NCBI RefSeq assembly: GCF_900110925.1
Contig: NZ_FOFP01000011.1
Span: forward strand, 1 to 64,000
DNA: 64,000 nucleotides
Source of the DNA: Pseudomonas cuatrocienegasensis
Lineage (GTDB): Bacteria > Pseudomonadota > Gammaproteobacteria > Pseudomonadales > Pseudomonadaceae
Direction of reading: 5' to 3'
The notes beneath the pieces are model-generated. The model made no database searches and was not told the DNA's origin. It saw only the letters and a program-made list of their open reading frames with translations. A program made the translations under genes and the position numbers. Shown one piece after another: positions 18,959 to 27,574 of the stretch. The number at the start of each line of letters is the position of its first letter. Positions within the stretch are counted from its first letter, which is position 1.

Positions 18959-19023
18959 CGCCACACCTAATAAGCGGGCGACTGGCTACCCGCCAGACCC
19001 TGCACCATCCCAAAAGGAGTTAC

Positions 19024-19803
19024 ATGATGAAAAAACTGCTCACTGCCCTCGCCGTCGTTGCGGCCTTCTCCAGCGCCGCCCAAGCCGAGACCCTGCGCGT
19101 AGCCGCCACCGCCGTGCCGCACGCGGAAATCCTCGAATTCGTCAAGCCGGCCCTGGCCAAAGAAGGTGTCGAGCTGGACGTGAAAGTCTTCACCGACTAT
19201 GTGCAGCCGAACGTACAGGTCGCGGAAAAGCGTCTGGACGCCAACTTCTTCCAGCACCAGCCGTACCTCGACGAGTTCAACAAGAGCCGTGGCACCGACC
19301 TGACTGCGGTCGCCGGTGTGCACGTCGAGCCCTTCGGCGCCTACTCGAGCACCGTCAAGGACATCAAGGACCTGCCCCAGGGCGCCAATGTGGTCATCCC
19401 CAACGACGCCACCAACGGCGGCCGCGCGCTGCTGCTGCTGCAAAAAGCCGGGCTGATCACCCTCAAGCCAGAGGCCGGGATCCTCGCCACCCCACGCGAC
19501 ATCGCCGAAAACGCCAAGAGCATCAAGGTGCGTGAACTGGAAGCCGCGACCCTGCCGCGCGTGCTGACCCAGGTCGACCTGGCGCTGATCAACACCAACT
19601 ACGCCCTGGAAGCCAAGCTCAACCCGACCAAGGACGCCCTGATCATCGAAGGCAGCGACTCGCCTTACGTCAACATCCTGGTGGCCCGCGCCGACAACAA
19701 GGACAGCGACGCCATGCAGAAACTGGCCAAGGCGCTGAACAGCCCTGAAGTCAAAGCCTTTATCCTGGAGAAATACCAGGGTGCTGTGGTGCCGGCGTTC
19801 TAA
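19024..19803 (+). CDS. metQ: Methionine-binding periplasmic protein MetQ (NlpA family)
   Basis: A 259-residue substrate-binding protein of the NlpA family. The signal peptide ends AAQA and lacks a lipobox cysteine, so unlike E. coli MetQ it appears to be a soluble periplasmic protein. Family features include HAEILEFVKP, FFQHQPYLDEFN and the INTNYALEA substrate-site region. The AAGGAG ribosome-binding site supports ATG 19024; ATG 19027 is an alternative. A strong terminator follows. Confidence 0.94.
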   Translation: MMKKLLTALAVVAAFSSAAQAETLRVAATAVPHAEILEFVKPALAKEGVELDVKVFTDYVQPNVQVAEKRLDANFFQHQPYLDEFNKSRGTDLTAVAGVHVEPFGAYSSTVKDIKDLPQGANVVIPNDATNGGRALLLLQKAGLITLKPEAGILATPRDIAENAKSIKVRELEAATLPRVLTQVDLALINTNYALEAKLNPTKDALIIEGSDSPYVNILVARADNKDSDAMQKLAKALNSPEVKAFILEKYQGAVVPAF

Positions 19804-19822
19804 GCGCCCGCCTGCAACGACA

Positions 19823-19848
19823 AACCCCGCCGATCGGCGGGGTTTTTC
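19823..19848 (+). terminator. Intrinsic terminator of metNIQ
   Basis: A perfect stem AACCCCGCCGATCGGCGGGGTT followed by TTTC lies 19 bases after metQ. The stem is very GC-rich with a U tract on the plus strand. Confidence 0.92.
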
Positions 19849-19881
19849 TTGGGCGATATTCCAGGCGGATGTTGCAACGCT

Positions 19882-20072
19882 GTAGGAGCGAAGGGGGCGC
19901 CTAGCCTTTATTCGCGATTGATCGCGCAGGCGCTGCACGCTTCATGGCTAAAACGGAAAACCGCCCGGTCCCTTTCACACTGCCTGGAATTGACCGGCAT
20001 TTGATGCATGACGCAACACTCGCCTTTATTCATGATATTCGCAGCATCATCGCGAATAAATTCGCTCCTACA
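19882..20072. repeat. REP-like element, family B, complete copy
   Basis: The outer ends are GTAGGAGCGAAGGGGGCGCC (19,882) and the near-inverse CGCGAATAAATTCGCTCCTAC (ending 20,072). The middle (CGCCCGGTCCCTTTCACACTG ... GGAATTGACC) resembles the middle of the copies at 13.4 and 44.0 kb. It fills the gap between metQ and the convergent ABC importer gene. Confidence 0.75.
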
Positions 20073-20099
20073 GCCCGCCGATGGTTTCGTTGGATCGAG

Positions 20100-21503
20100 T
20101 TAACCCAAGCGAATATGCCGGTCGCAGGCCCGCGCCAGGGCTTCGGCATCGTGGCTCACCAGCAACAGCGCACAGCCGCGCTCACGGGCGCTCTGTACCA
20201 GCAGTTCGGTAACTTCACGGGCGGTGATCGGGTCCAGGCGTGACACCGGCTCGTCGGCGAACAGCAGCAGTGGATCGAGCAGCAGCGCGCGGGCAATCGC
20301 CAGGCGCTGCAGCTCGCCGCCGGAGACTTCGGTCGCTGGCCGCGCCAGCAGTTCCGGGCGCAGGCGCAGGCGCTCCAGCAGCGGCGGCAACTTGGCCGGA
20401 TCAAGGCGGTGCAGGCGCAGCACATCATCAAACAGCCGGCGCAGCGGCACCCCGGCGGCGAAGGCTGCCGGCGGGTCCTGATAGAGCTTGAGGTAGCGGT
20501 GCGCGGCCACCCCTGGGCGCCGCGTCACCACCCCGGCATCGGCCGGCAACAGGCCGAGCAGCAGATCACCCAGGCTGCTCTTGCCGCAGCCACTGTCGCC
20601 GGCGATACCGAGGATTTCGCCCGGTTCGATACGCAGGTCCAGGCCCTCGAACAGTTGCCGGCCGCCGCGTTTAAGGCGCAGACCGCGCGCCTCCAGCACC
20701 GGCTCGCTGGCTGGCGCGCCAGTCACGGCGGCGACCAGGGGCGCAGGCCAGTGGCGCGGGTCAGCGGCAATCAGCGCCCGTGTGTAGTCATGCTGCGGCG
20801 CAGCCAGAATCGCCTGGGCGTCGCCCGACTCCAGCAGGTGCCCGGCGCGCATCACCAGCAGCGTGCCGCCCAGTTGCCGGGCCACTTCCACATCGTGGGT
20901 GATGGTCAACAGCGCGCCCTGCTGCGCATGCTGGCGCAGCAACGTGGCGACCTGATCGCGGCGGCTGGCATCCAGGCCCTTGGTCGGCTCATCGGCAAGC
21001 AGAATAGGCGCGCCCGCCGCCGTGGCGGCGCAAAACGCCAAGCGCTGGGCCATGCCTCCAGACAGCTGACCCGGCAGGCGCGCCGCGGCCGCCTCCAGGC
21101 CTACGCCGGTCAGCGCCTGGGTGGCGGTTTGCTGAGCCTGCTCAGGCGCCTGGCCGTGCACGCACTCATGCACCTCGGCCACCTGCTGCAGCGCCGGCAT
21201 CAGCGGGTCCAGGGAATGCCAGGGCTCCTGGGGCAACATCGCCAGTTGCTGGCCCCAGAGCCGTTCGCGGGCACTGCGCTCGAGGCTGGCAAGGTCGGTG
21301 TCGCCAAGCAGGATGCGTCCGCTGGCGGTCAGCGGCGGCGGCAGGGTACCCATGATGGCGTGCATCAGCAGGCTCTTGCCGGCACCGGTTTCACCGAGAA
21401 TGGTCAGGCATTCACCGGCCGCCAGATTCAGACTCAAGGGCTCCAGCAAGGTCTTGCCGTCGGCCTGGACGCTCAGCGCTTCGATGCGCAACAGAATGGT
21501 CAT
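20100..21503 (-). CDS. Fused double ATPase of a peptide/nickel-type ABC importer (SppD-like)
   Basis: A 467-residue protein with two complete ABC ATPase domains in one chain, where most Opp/Nik systems use two separate proteins. Domain 1 (about 1-235) has GETGAGKSLL, signature LSGGMAQR and Walker B ILLADEP. Domain 2 (about 260-467) has GDSGCGKSS, VSGGELQR and LLLFADEP. It overlaps the upstream permease gene by four bases. The five-gene order receptor, binding protein, two permeases, double ATPase resembles PA2057-PA2061 (spp) of P. aeruginosa, recalled from the literature. The substrate is unknown; a Zur box upstream of the receptor points to zinc. Confidence 0.85.
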   Translation of the reverse strand: MTILLRIEALSVQADGKTLLEPLSLNLAAGECLTILGETGAGKSLLMHAIMGTLPPPLTASGRILLGDTDLASLERSARERLWGQQLAMLPQEPWHSLDPLMPALQQVAEVHECVHGQAPEQAQQTATQALTGVGLEAAAARLPGQLSGGMAQRLAFCAATAAGAPILLADEPTKGLDASRRDQVATLLRQHAQQGALLTITHDVEVARQLGGTLLVMRAGHLLESGDAQAILAAPQHDYTRALIAADPRHWPAPLVAAVTGAPASEPVLEARGLRLKRGGRQLFEGLDLRIEPGEILGIAGDSGCGKSSLGDLLLGLLPADAGVVTRRPGVAAHRYLKLYQDPPAAFAAGVPLRRLFDDVLRLHRLDPAKLPPLLERLRLRPELLARPATEVSGGELQRLAIARALLLDPLLLFADEPVSRLDPITAREVTELLVQSARERGCALLLVSHDAEALARACDRHIRLG

Positions 21504-22297
21504 GCGCGTTTACCCGCCAGCAAGTTGAGGCCCAGCACCAGCAGAAAAACCGCCAGCACAGGCTGCGCGAGCACCCAGGGGGCGTCGCTGTAATAGGGGA
21601 ACAGCTCGACCATCATCAGGCCCAGCTCGGCAGTCGGTGGGCGCAGGCCAACGGCAACGAAACCGAGGGCCGCCAGGGCCATGATCGAACCGGCGGCGCC
21701 AAACGCGGCGAGGGTCGCCACCGGCCCGACCAGGGCCGGCCAGACATGCCGACGCAAACAGTAACGCCAGCCGAAGCCGAGCATGCGCGAGGCCTGCATC
21801 GGCTGCGACGCCACCGCCTGCCGGGTGATCGCCCGCACCACGCGGAAATACTCCACCCACAGCACCAGCGAGATGGCCACGTACAGCGCCAGCAGCGAGC
21901 CCGGCGCCAAACCTGCGACCAGCAGGATCAGCACCAGGCCGGGCAGGGCCAGCACCACATTGAGGACGAACGACAGCGCACGGTCGACCCAGCCCTGGCG
22001 CCAGCCCGCGGCGATGCCGAGGGCGACGCCGATCAGCGCCGAGGTCAGCACGCAGACCAGGCTCAGGCTCAGCGACAGGCGTAACGCGGCGCCCATGCGC
22101 GCCAGCATGCTGCGGCCGAAGGGATCAGTGCCCAGGGGTTCGGCCAGGCTCGGCGTGGCAAAGCGCTGGGCCAGATTCTGCAGGGCAGGGTCGGTGCGCC
22201 CGAGCAAGCCTTCGAGTACGGCGAACAGCACCAGCAGGGCGAGCAGGCCGGCGCCGACGCGCTGGCTGGTGGACAGGGAGGCGAATAGACGCGGCAT
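21500..22297 (-). CDS. ABC importer permease, DppC/NikC type (SppC-like)
   Basis: A 265-residue inner-membrane permease of the Opp/Dpp/Nik family. The N-terminal helix, GTDPFGRSMLARM and the conserved cytoplasmic region (RAITRQAVASQPMQASRMLG) are typical of the DppC/NikC subunit. It overlaps the neighbouring permease gene by one base and the ATPase gene by four, so the operon is tightly coupled. Confidence 0.88.
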   Translation of the reverse strand: MPRLFASLSTSQRVGAGLLALLVLFAVLEGLLGRTDPALQNLAQRFATPSLAEPLGTDPFGRSMLARMGAALRLSLSLSLVCVLTSALIGVALGIAAGWRQGWVDRALSFVLNVVLALPGLVLILLVAGLAPGSLLALYVAISLVLWVEYFRVVRAITRQAVASQPMQASRMLGFGWRYCLRRHVWPALVGPVATLAAFGAAGSIMALAALGFVAVGLRPPTAELGLMMVELFPYYSDAPWVLAQPVLAVFLLVLGLNLLAGKRA

Positions 22298-23235
22298 CAG
22301 TGGGCGCTCCGCTGACGGGGATCGATCAGGTGGCAGGCCAGGTCGACCAGCAGGTTGAGGGCCACGAACAGCAGCCCCAGGGCCATGGCAGCGCCCTGGA
22401 TCATCGGTACATCACGGTTGAATACGGCATGGGCCAGGCCATGGCCGACCCCCGGCCAGGAGAACAGTGACTCGATCATCACCACCCCCTCGATCACGCT
22501 GGCCAGCTGGATGCCGAGAAACACCACCACCGGCAGCGCCGCGTTGCGCGCGCCATGCCGTTGCAAGGCCTGGCGCAGGCTCAGGCCCTTGACCCGGGCG
22601 AAATTGAAGTAGGCCGAGCGCAGCACCTCAGCGGCGCTGTGGCGCACCACCCGGCTGGACACCGCGGCCATCGCCAGGGCCAGGGTCAGCGCCGGCAATA
22701 TTAGATAACGCGGGCCGTCGAAACCGGCCACCGGCAGCATGCGCCACTCCAGGGCGAACACCAGCAACAGGCCCAGGCCGATGACGAACACCGGTTGAGC
22801 GCGCAGCAGGGCCGACACCAGCAGGCTCAGGCGGTCGAACCAGCCACCGGCGCGCAGCGCCGCCCAGACGCCGACAGGCGCGGCGATCAACAAGGCGATC
22901 AGCATTGCCGCGCCGGCCAGCAACAGGGTATGGCCGAGCAGGTGGGCGATTTCGTGGCTCACCGGCAGGCCGCTGACCAGCGAATCACCCAGGTTGAAGC
23001 GCAGCAAATCACCCAGCCACTGCAGGTAGATCTGCCAACCAGGGCGGTCCAGGCCCAGCTCGGCGCGCACCGCCTCGGCGGCGGCCAGGTCGACGTGGTC
23101 ATAGCCGTAGCGGCCGGCGGCGATACGAAATTCCATATCGCCGGGCAGCAGGCGCATCAGCACGAAGCTCAGGGTGCCCACGCTCCAGGTGACGAAAGCC
23201 GCCTGCAACAGGCGGCGCAGGATCAATTGCAGCAT
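22297..23235 (-). CDS. ABC importer permease, DppB/NikB type (SppB-like)
   Basis: A 312-residue inner-membrane permease with about six helices. The N-terminus MLQLILRRLLQAAFVTWSVG, the segment RVVRHSAAEVLRSAYFNFAR (with LSLRQALQRHGARNA after it) and ESLFSWPGVGHGL are family hallmarks of DppB/NikB. It pairs with the DppC-type permease encoded next. It overlaps the binding-protein gene by 13 bases. Confidence 0.88.
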   Translation of the reverse strand: MLQLILRRLLQAAFVTWSVGTLSFVLMRLLPGDMEFRIAAGRYGYDHVDLAAAEAVRAELGLDRPGWQIYLQWLGDLLRFNLGDSLVSGLPVSHEIAHLLGHTLLLAGAAMLIALLIAAPVGVWAALRAGGWFDRLSLLVSALLRAQPVFVIGLGLLLVFALEWRMLPVAGFDGPRYLILPALTLALAMAAVSSRVVRHSAAEVLRSAYFNFARVKGLSLRQALQRHGARNAALPVVVFLGIQLASVIEGVVMIESLFSWPGVGHGLAHAVFNRDVPMIQGAAMALGLLFVALNLLVDLACHLIDPRQRSAH

Positions 23236-24752
23236 GGTGAAAAACTCATCTCGGCAATGCGGTAGTTACGCTCGTAGGGGTCGAAGCTGAACCCCCGCAC
23301 GCGTGCGGATACGGCGGTCTGCTGGGTGTAATAGAGCACCGGGATCAACGGCAGCTCAGCGACCAGGATCTGCGCCACACGCTGAGCCCGCGCGTGATAG
23401 CGGGCAGCATCGCGCTCGCCCTGTTGCGCCACCAGCAACGCCGGCAGCTCGCTGTTGTGCCAGCCCATGGCGCCCCAGTCACCGTTGCCGCCATCACCGT
23501 AGTCGGCCAGCAGCAGGCCCAGCGGGTCGGCAATGTTGCCGTAGTTACGGGCGATCAGCGCCACCTGCAGGGTGCCATTGTGGTGCCCGGCGGGGATGTC
23601 GCTGGAGTTGACCACCGACACCTGCAAGTCAACACCCAGCTCGCGCCACTGCGCCTGGATCGCGGTGGCCAACTGGAACAGTTCGGGGCGGTCGGCGTAG
23701 GTCATCAGGCGCAGGCGAAAGGGCGCGCCGTTGCGCTGCAACAGGCCATCAGCGCCGGCCTGCCAGCCTTGGCCGGCAAGCAGCGCGCGGGCGCGGGACA
23801 GGTCGCGCTGGGCCGCCGGCAGGTCGTTCAGGTGCCAGTCGCCCAGCGAAGGCGGGACCAGTTGGTTGGCCTCGCCGCCGGGTACGCGCAGCACCCCGTT
23901 GGCCAGGCCGCTGCGGTCAATCGCCAGGCTCAGGGCCAGGCGCGTATCGTGCTCAGCGAGCAGCGGATCGTCCAAATTGAGCTTGAGCTGGATGGTCCGT
24001 GGAATGGTGTGCGAGTGCACCCGCACATTGTCGCGCCGGCGCAGCAGGTCGAGGCTGGCCGGGTCGAGGGTGTAGACGATATCGGTTTGCCCGGCCATCA
24101 CCTGCAGCGCGCGGCTTTCGGCGCGGTGGCCGGTGAGGTAGACGGCGCGCTCGATGGTCGCTGGCGTGCCCCAGTAATCGGCGAAACGCACCACGCCCAG
24201 GCGATGCGGTGGATCAAAGCGCTCGACCTGATAAGGCCCGGTCCCCTGCAAGCGGCTGATCTGACCCTCGGCATCGTAAGAAGCAGGCGACAGGATCGCC
24301 GTGGTGTAATGCGCCAGCACCGCGCCGAGCGGGTTGTACGGACGGCTCAGGCGAACCACCAGGCTGTGCTCAGACTCGGCCTCGAAGGTCTCGACCGGTA
24401 CTGCTGCGAGCACCCCAGGCTTACCTTGAGCCACCTGCAACGCCTGCACCACGGCGGCGGCATTCAGCGGCGCAGCGTCATGAAAACGCACGCCCTCGCG
24501 CAGGGTAAAGCGCCATACCCGGCCACCGTCCGACTGCGACCAGGCGGTTGCCAGGCCGGGCAGCAACTGGCCCTGGGCGTCCACTTCGAGCAGGGTTTCA
24601 GCCACCTGCAAGCGGGTGTAGAGATAACCGTCGCGCGACGGGTCCTGGCTGGTGAATTCGAACGGACCGCTGATCGACAGCTGATGCGGGTCCTGGTTGG
24701 GCGAACAGGCTGCCAGCATGGTCGCCAGCAGCAGTAACAGCAGAAATCTCAC
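23223..24752 (-). CDS. Extracytoplasmic substrate-binding lipoprotein, SBP_bac_5 family (SppA-like)
   Basis: A 509-residue cluster C binding protein (Opp/Dpp/Nik family) predicted to be a lipoprotein: signal RFLLLLLLATMLAACS, Cys near residue 16. Family features include LTRLQ-like YTRLQVAETLLEVD, VWRFTLREGVRFHDA and LGVVRFADYWGTPATIERA. The GTG at 24752 is chosen because the signal peptide starts there; the in-frame extension upstream is not signal-like. The family binds peptides, nickel complexes, heme or metallophores, so the ligand cannot be fixed. It follows the TonB receptor gene by 123 bases. Confidence 0.85.
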   Translation of the reverse strand: MRFLLLLLLATMLAACSPNQDPHQLSISGPFEFTSQDPSRDGYLYTRLQVAETLLEVDAQGQLLPGLATAWSQSDGGRVWRFTLREGVRFHDAAPLNAAAVVQALQVAQGKPGVLAAVPVETFEAESEHSLVVRLSRPYNPLGAVLAHYTTAILSPASYDAEGQISRLQGTGPYQVERFDPPHRLGVVRFADYWGTPATIERAVYLTGHRAESRALQVMAGQTDIVYTLDPASLDLLRRRDNVRVHSHTIPRTIQLKLNLDDPLLAEHDTRLALSLAIDRSGLANGVLRVPGGEANQLVPPSLGDWHLNDLPAAQRDLSRARALLAGQGWQAGADGLLQRNGAPFRLRLMTYADRPELFQLATAIQAQWRELGVDLQVSVVNSSDIPAGHHNGTLQVALIARNYGNIADPLGLLLADYGDGGNGDWGAMGWHNSELPALLVAQQGERDAARYHARAQRVAQILVAELPLIPVLYYTQQTAVSARVRGFSFDPYERNYRIAEMSFSPCCN

Positions 24753-24875
24753 AGGCGTTCCATCGACAAAATGACTGGGTTGAGACAGGGCGGGCGCCGA
24801 GCGCCACACCCTAGCGACCACAAAGACGACCGCCAAGCCGTCGGCGACACCGCGCCGTAGAGCGGTGGAGCGTCG

Positions 24876-26951
24876 TTAGAGTTTCACGTTCAGCGATATA
24901 AAGCCGGAGCGCCCAGGCGCTGCCGAGAACATCGCCTGCTCGTCACCCTCTGGCCAGAAGAAGTTGTCGTACCAGACGTACTCATAGTCGTAGTCCGTGA
25001 GGTTCTTCAATTGCAGGTCAAGGCTGGTGGTGGCGGACACCTGATAGCGCACGTTGGCATCCAGCACCGCGAAGCCGCCGTACTTGCCTTGCTCGTTCAG
25101 CTCATCGATGTAGTAATCGCCCTGGGCACGGGCCTGCAAGCCAAAGCGCCAGGCGTCGTTGAACTGGTAATCAGCCCCGAGGTTGCTGATGTAACGCGGG
25201 GTGGAGAACACCTCTTTGCCGGCCAGCGACTGACCGCCGGCGGTAAAGGCGCTGACCACCTTGGCTTCCTGAATGGCATGCGAGCCCCACACCGACCACT
25301 GATCATTCAGCTGCGCGCTGAGCTGCATGTCGATGCCGCGCCGCTTGGTTTCACCCAGGCCGACAGTGGTGCCGGTGCTGGGCATGTTGGCCACTTCATC
25401 GGTGGCATCCTGCTGCCACACGGCGATGCGTGCTTCGGAGCCGGCGAAGGGTTTGAACTTCACGCCCACCTCCTTGCCGGTATTGATCGACGGCTTGTAC
25501 GTAGCCTGGCCAGCGGTAAGGTAGGCCGGCGCCGTGGAGCCGGTGAGCACCTGAAAGGTACGGCCCCAGTTGGCGTAGACGTTGATGTCCGGAGTGAGGC
25601 TGTAGACCACACTGAGCTTGGGCTGCTCGATCCAGCCATAGTCCTGCAGCGACGCTTTGCCGGTTGTTGTGACGCCATTGTTGGTGCTGGATATGTTGGT
25701 GTTACCACTGAATTTATCCACGCGCATGGCCGGGATGATCTTCAACTGCTCGATGGGCTGAATGATCGCCTGCACGTAGGCGCCGGTGTTGTACAGCGTG
25801 TAACTGTCGTCGTTCTGCACACGCGCCGGCGGTGCGTCAAAGTCGGTGGGGATGCCGAAGTTGTAACGGCTGCGGCGGTACTCGTTGTTCTGCTGCTCGT
25901 AGTTGACGCCGCCGTCGAGGGTCAGCATCTCGTGGGCGCGCCATGTCAGGTTGCTCAACACGCCAGTTTGCCGCTCGTTCCACTGGCGACGCTGGCGCGG
26001 CGCGTTGCCGACCGGGTTGTCGGTGAAGGTTACGGTGCGGTCATCGTCGTAGCTGTTGAAGTACAGCTTGTTGCTCAGGCTCAGGTCATCGCTGAGCTGG
26101 AAATCGGCATGGGCGCTAAGGTGCTTCATGTCGCGATCATCGCCGTCGTTGGCGTTCTTTTCCGCCGACTGTGTGCGGCTGGCCGCCAGCTCCCGGGCCG
26201 TCTGAAAGCCCGGTTCCTCGGCTTCATGGTGGTAGAGGCGGGCGACCAGGCCGAGCTTCATCGTCTCGTCATCGTCGGTGACGAACCACTTGCCGCCCAG
26301 GGAGTATTTGTCCGACTCGCTGTGGTCGCGGAAGCCGTCGGAGTCCTGCTTGGCGAAGAAGTAGTTCTGCGCGAAGTTGCCTTGTTCATGGCCCACGGCG
26401 AGCTGGAACTCGCGGGTATTGAAGCTGCCGTAGGTCAGCCGGGCATCTTTGTAGTTGCCGCCCTGGCGCGTCACGAAGTTGATGTTGCCGCCAATGTTGT
26501 GCAGGCCGTAGCGCGGGTCGTTGGTGCCGCGCACCACCTCGATGTACTCCATATCCAGCGGGAAAATCATGTCGATAAAACGCTGGTTACCGCTGTTGAC
26601 GTTGCTCGGCACGCCGTCGATCAGGGTCTTGATGCCATTGATATAACCCTCACCATTGAAGGCCCGGAAGGTCACCTTGCCCGACTCGGCGCCCATGCGC
26701 GTCTCGGTCAGCTGGATGCCAGGCATCTGCCCCAGCAGCTCCCAGCTGTTCGACACGGTCTTATCCTCGATCTTGTCGCTGCCCATGATGTCGACCGAGG
26801 TCAGCACATTCTCCACCGGCAGCGCGCCGCTCGACTTGGGCACGATATAGGCACTGCCCAGGGTGACGCTGGAAGAGCCCGCGTTCTCGGCAAAAGCGCT
26901 GCCCGAGACAGCGATGGCAAAGGCGGCTAGAGGGGCGGCGTGGGGCTTCAT
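24876..26951 (-). CDS. TonB-dependent outer-membrane receptor, probably for a metal complex (SppR-like)
   Basis: A 691-residue receptor with a signal peptide ending AFA, a plug domain (about 40-165: WELLGQMPGIQLTETRMG, IDGVPSN, EVVRGTNDPRYGLHNIGGNI) and a C-terminal beta-barrel ending in NVKL. It has no N-terminal STN signalling domain and no adjacent ECF sigma gene, unlike the heme receptors in the next island. An AGGAG ribosome-binding site precedes ATG 26951. The promoter region carries a Zur-box match, so zinc starvation probably induces it together with the ABC importer genes downstream. Similar to SppR (PA2057) by gene order only. Confidence 0.85.
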   Translation of the reverse strand: MKPHAAPLAAFAIAVSGSAFAENAGSSSVTLGSAYIVPKSSGALPVENVLTSVDIMGSDKIEDKTVSNSWELLGQMPGIQLTETRMGAESGKVTFRAFNGEGYINGIKTLIDGVPSNVNSGNQRFIDMIFPLDMEYIEVVRGTNDPRYGLHNIGGNINFVTRQGGNYKDARLTYGSFNTREFQLAVGHEQGNFAQNYFFAKQDSDGFRDHSESDKYSLGGKWFVTDDDETMKLGLVARLYHHEAEEPGFQTARELAASRTQSAEKNANDGDDRDMKHLSAHADFQLSDDLSLSNKLYFNSYDDDRTVTFTDNPVGNAPRQRRQWNERQTGVLSNLTWRAHEMLTLDGGVNYEQQNNEYRRSRYNFGIPTDFDAPPARVQNDDSYTLYNTGAYVQAIIQPIEQLKIIPAMRVDKFSGNTNISSTNNGVTTTGKASLQDYGWIEQPKLSVVYSLTPDINVYANWGRTFQVLTGSTAPAYLTAGQATYKPSINTGKEVGVKFKPFAGSEARIAVWQQDATDEVANMPSTGTTVGLGETKRRGIDMQLSAQLNDQWSVWGSHAIQEAKVVSAFTAGGQSLAGKEVFSTPRYISNLGADYQFNDAWRFGLQARAQGDYYIDELNEQGKYGGFAVLDANVRYQVSATTSLDLQLKNLTDYDYEYVWYDNFFWPEGDEQAMFSAAPGRSGFISLNVKL

Positions 26952-27025
26952 GTTGGCTCCTGTTAGTTAAGCGCGATGGCTGGCCATCGGCTTGGAAGAA
27001 TGCAGCCGCGCACCTTATAACAAAT

Positions 27026-27038
27026 GTTATATCGTAAC
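27026..27038. promoter_or_regulatory. Zur box upstream of the TonB receptor / ABC importer operon
   Basis: GTTATATCGTAAC matches the core GTTATANTATAAC at 11 of 13 positions and sits in the wider palindrome TGTTA-N5-TAACA. It lies 75 bases upstream of the receptor ATG, where a repressor would block transcription. A second Zur-type box lies at the znuA/zur promoter in this same window. Confidence 0.7.
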
Positions 27039-27169
27039 AATTAGCAGAATAAAGATGACGACTCCTGAGGAGGATTGACTAGCCGTCTGCTGTAGCTATC
27101 GCCCCATACAGCAGCACAATCGCGCCTGCAGGTGCGGCAGCATTCATTGACTGGATTTCTGCACGCTTA

Positions 27170-27574
27170 TCACTCGGAACAGCTCGCAAGCCTTTCCGGC
27201 CGCGACCAGATCCACAGCGCCCCGCAGCTCATTCCGGCGGCCGCGAACAACACGGAGGGCAGGTGGTCGACCGTCAGCAGGAGAATGCTCAGGGCCAGCA
27301 ACATGCTCAGGCTGGCCATCCATTTGCTGCGCCGGGTGATCACCCCGCCATTGCGCCAGTCGCGCAGCAACGGGCCGAACAGGCGGTGATTGTCCAGCCA
27401 GGCGGCCAGACGGGGCGAGCTGCGCGAGGCGGCCCAGGCCGCCAACAGAACGAACTCGGTGGTCGGCAGGCCAGGCACTATCACGCCCAGCATGGCCACG
27501 CCGATGCTCGCATAGGCCAGCAGTAGCCATAGCCAACGCTGCCAGGCCGCTCGCGCCCGCGTTGCTTCAGGCAA
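27170..27574 (-). CDS. DUF454 (YbaN-like) inner-membrane protein
   Basis: A 134-residue protein with four hydrophobic segments and the DUF454 signature GVIVPGLPTTEFVLLAAW plus WLDNHRLFGPLLRDWR and a GGVITRRSKW loop. Function is unknown; it often sits beside heme oxygenase genes. No ATG is available near the start of similarity; TTG 27574, overlapping the hemO stop by eight bases, is the best candidate and would couple its translation to hemO. The start is uncertain, the gene itself is not. Confidence 0.75.
   Translation of the reverse strand: MPEATRARAAWQRWLWLLLAYASIGVAMLGVIVPGLPTTEFVLLAAWAASRSSPRLAAWLDNHRLFGPLLRDWRNGGVITRRSKWMASLSMLLALSILLLTVDHLPSVLFAAAGMSCGALWIWSRPERLASCSE

Noticed and set aside
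24753..24836. N-terminal extension of the spp binding protein (from ATG-like start at 24,836)
   Set aside because: It has no signal-like character; the lipoprotein signal begins at the GTG at 24,752.
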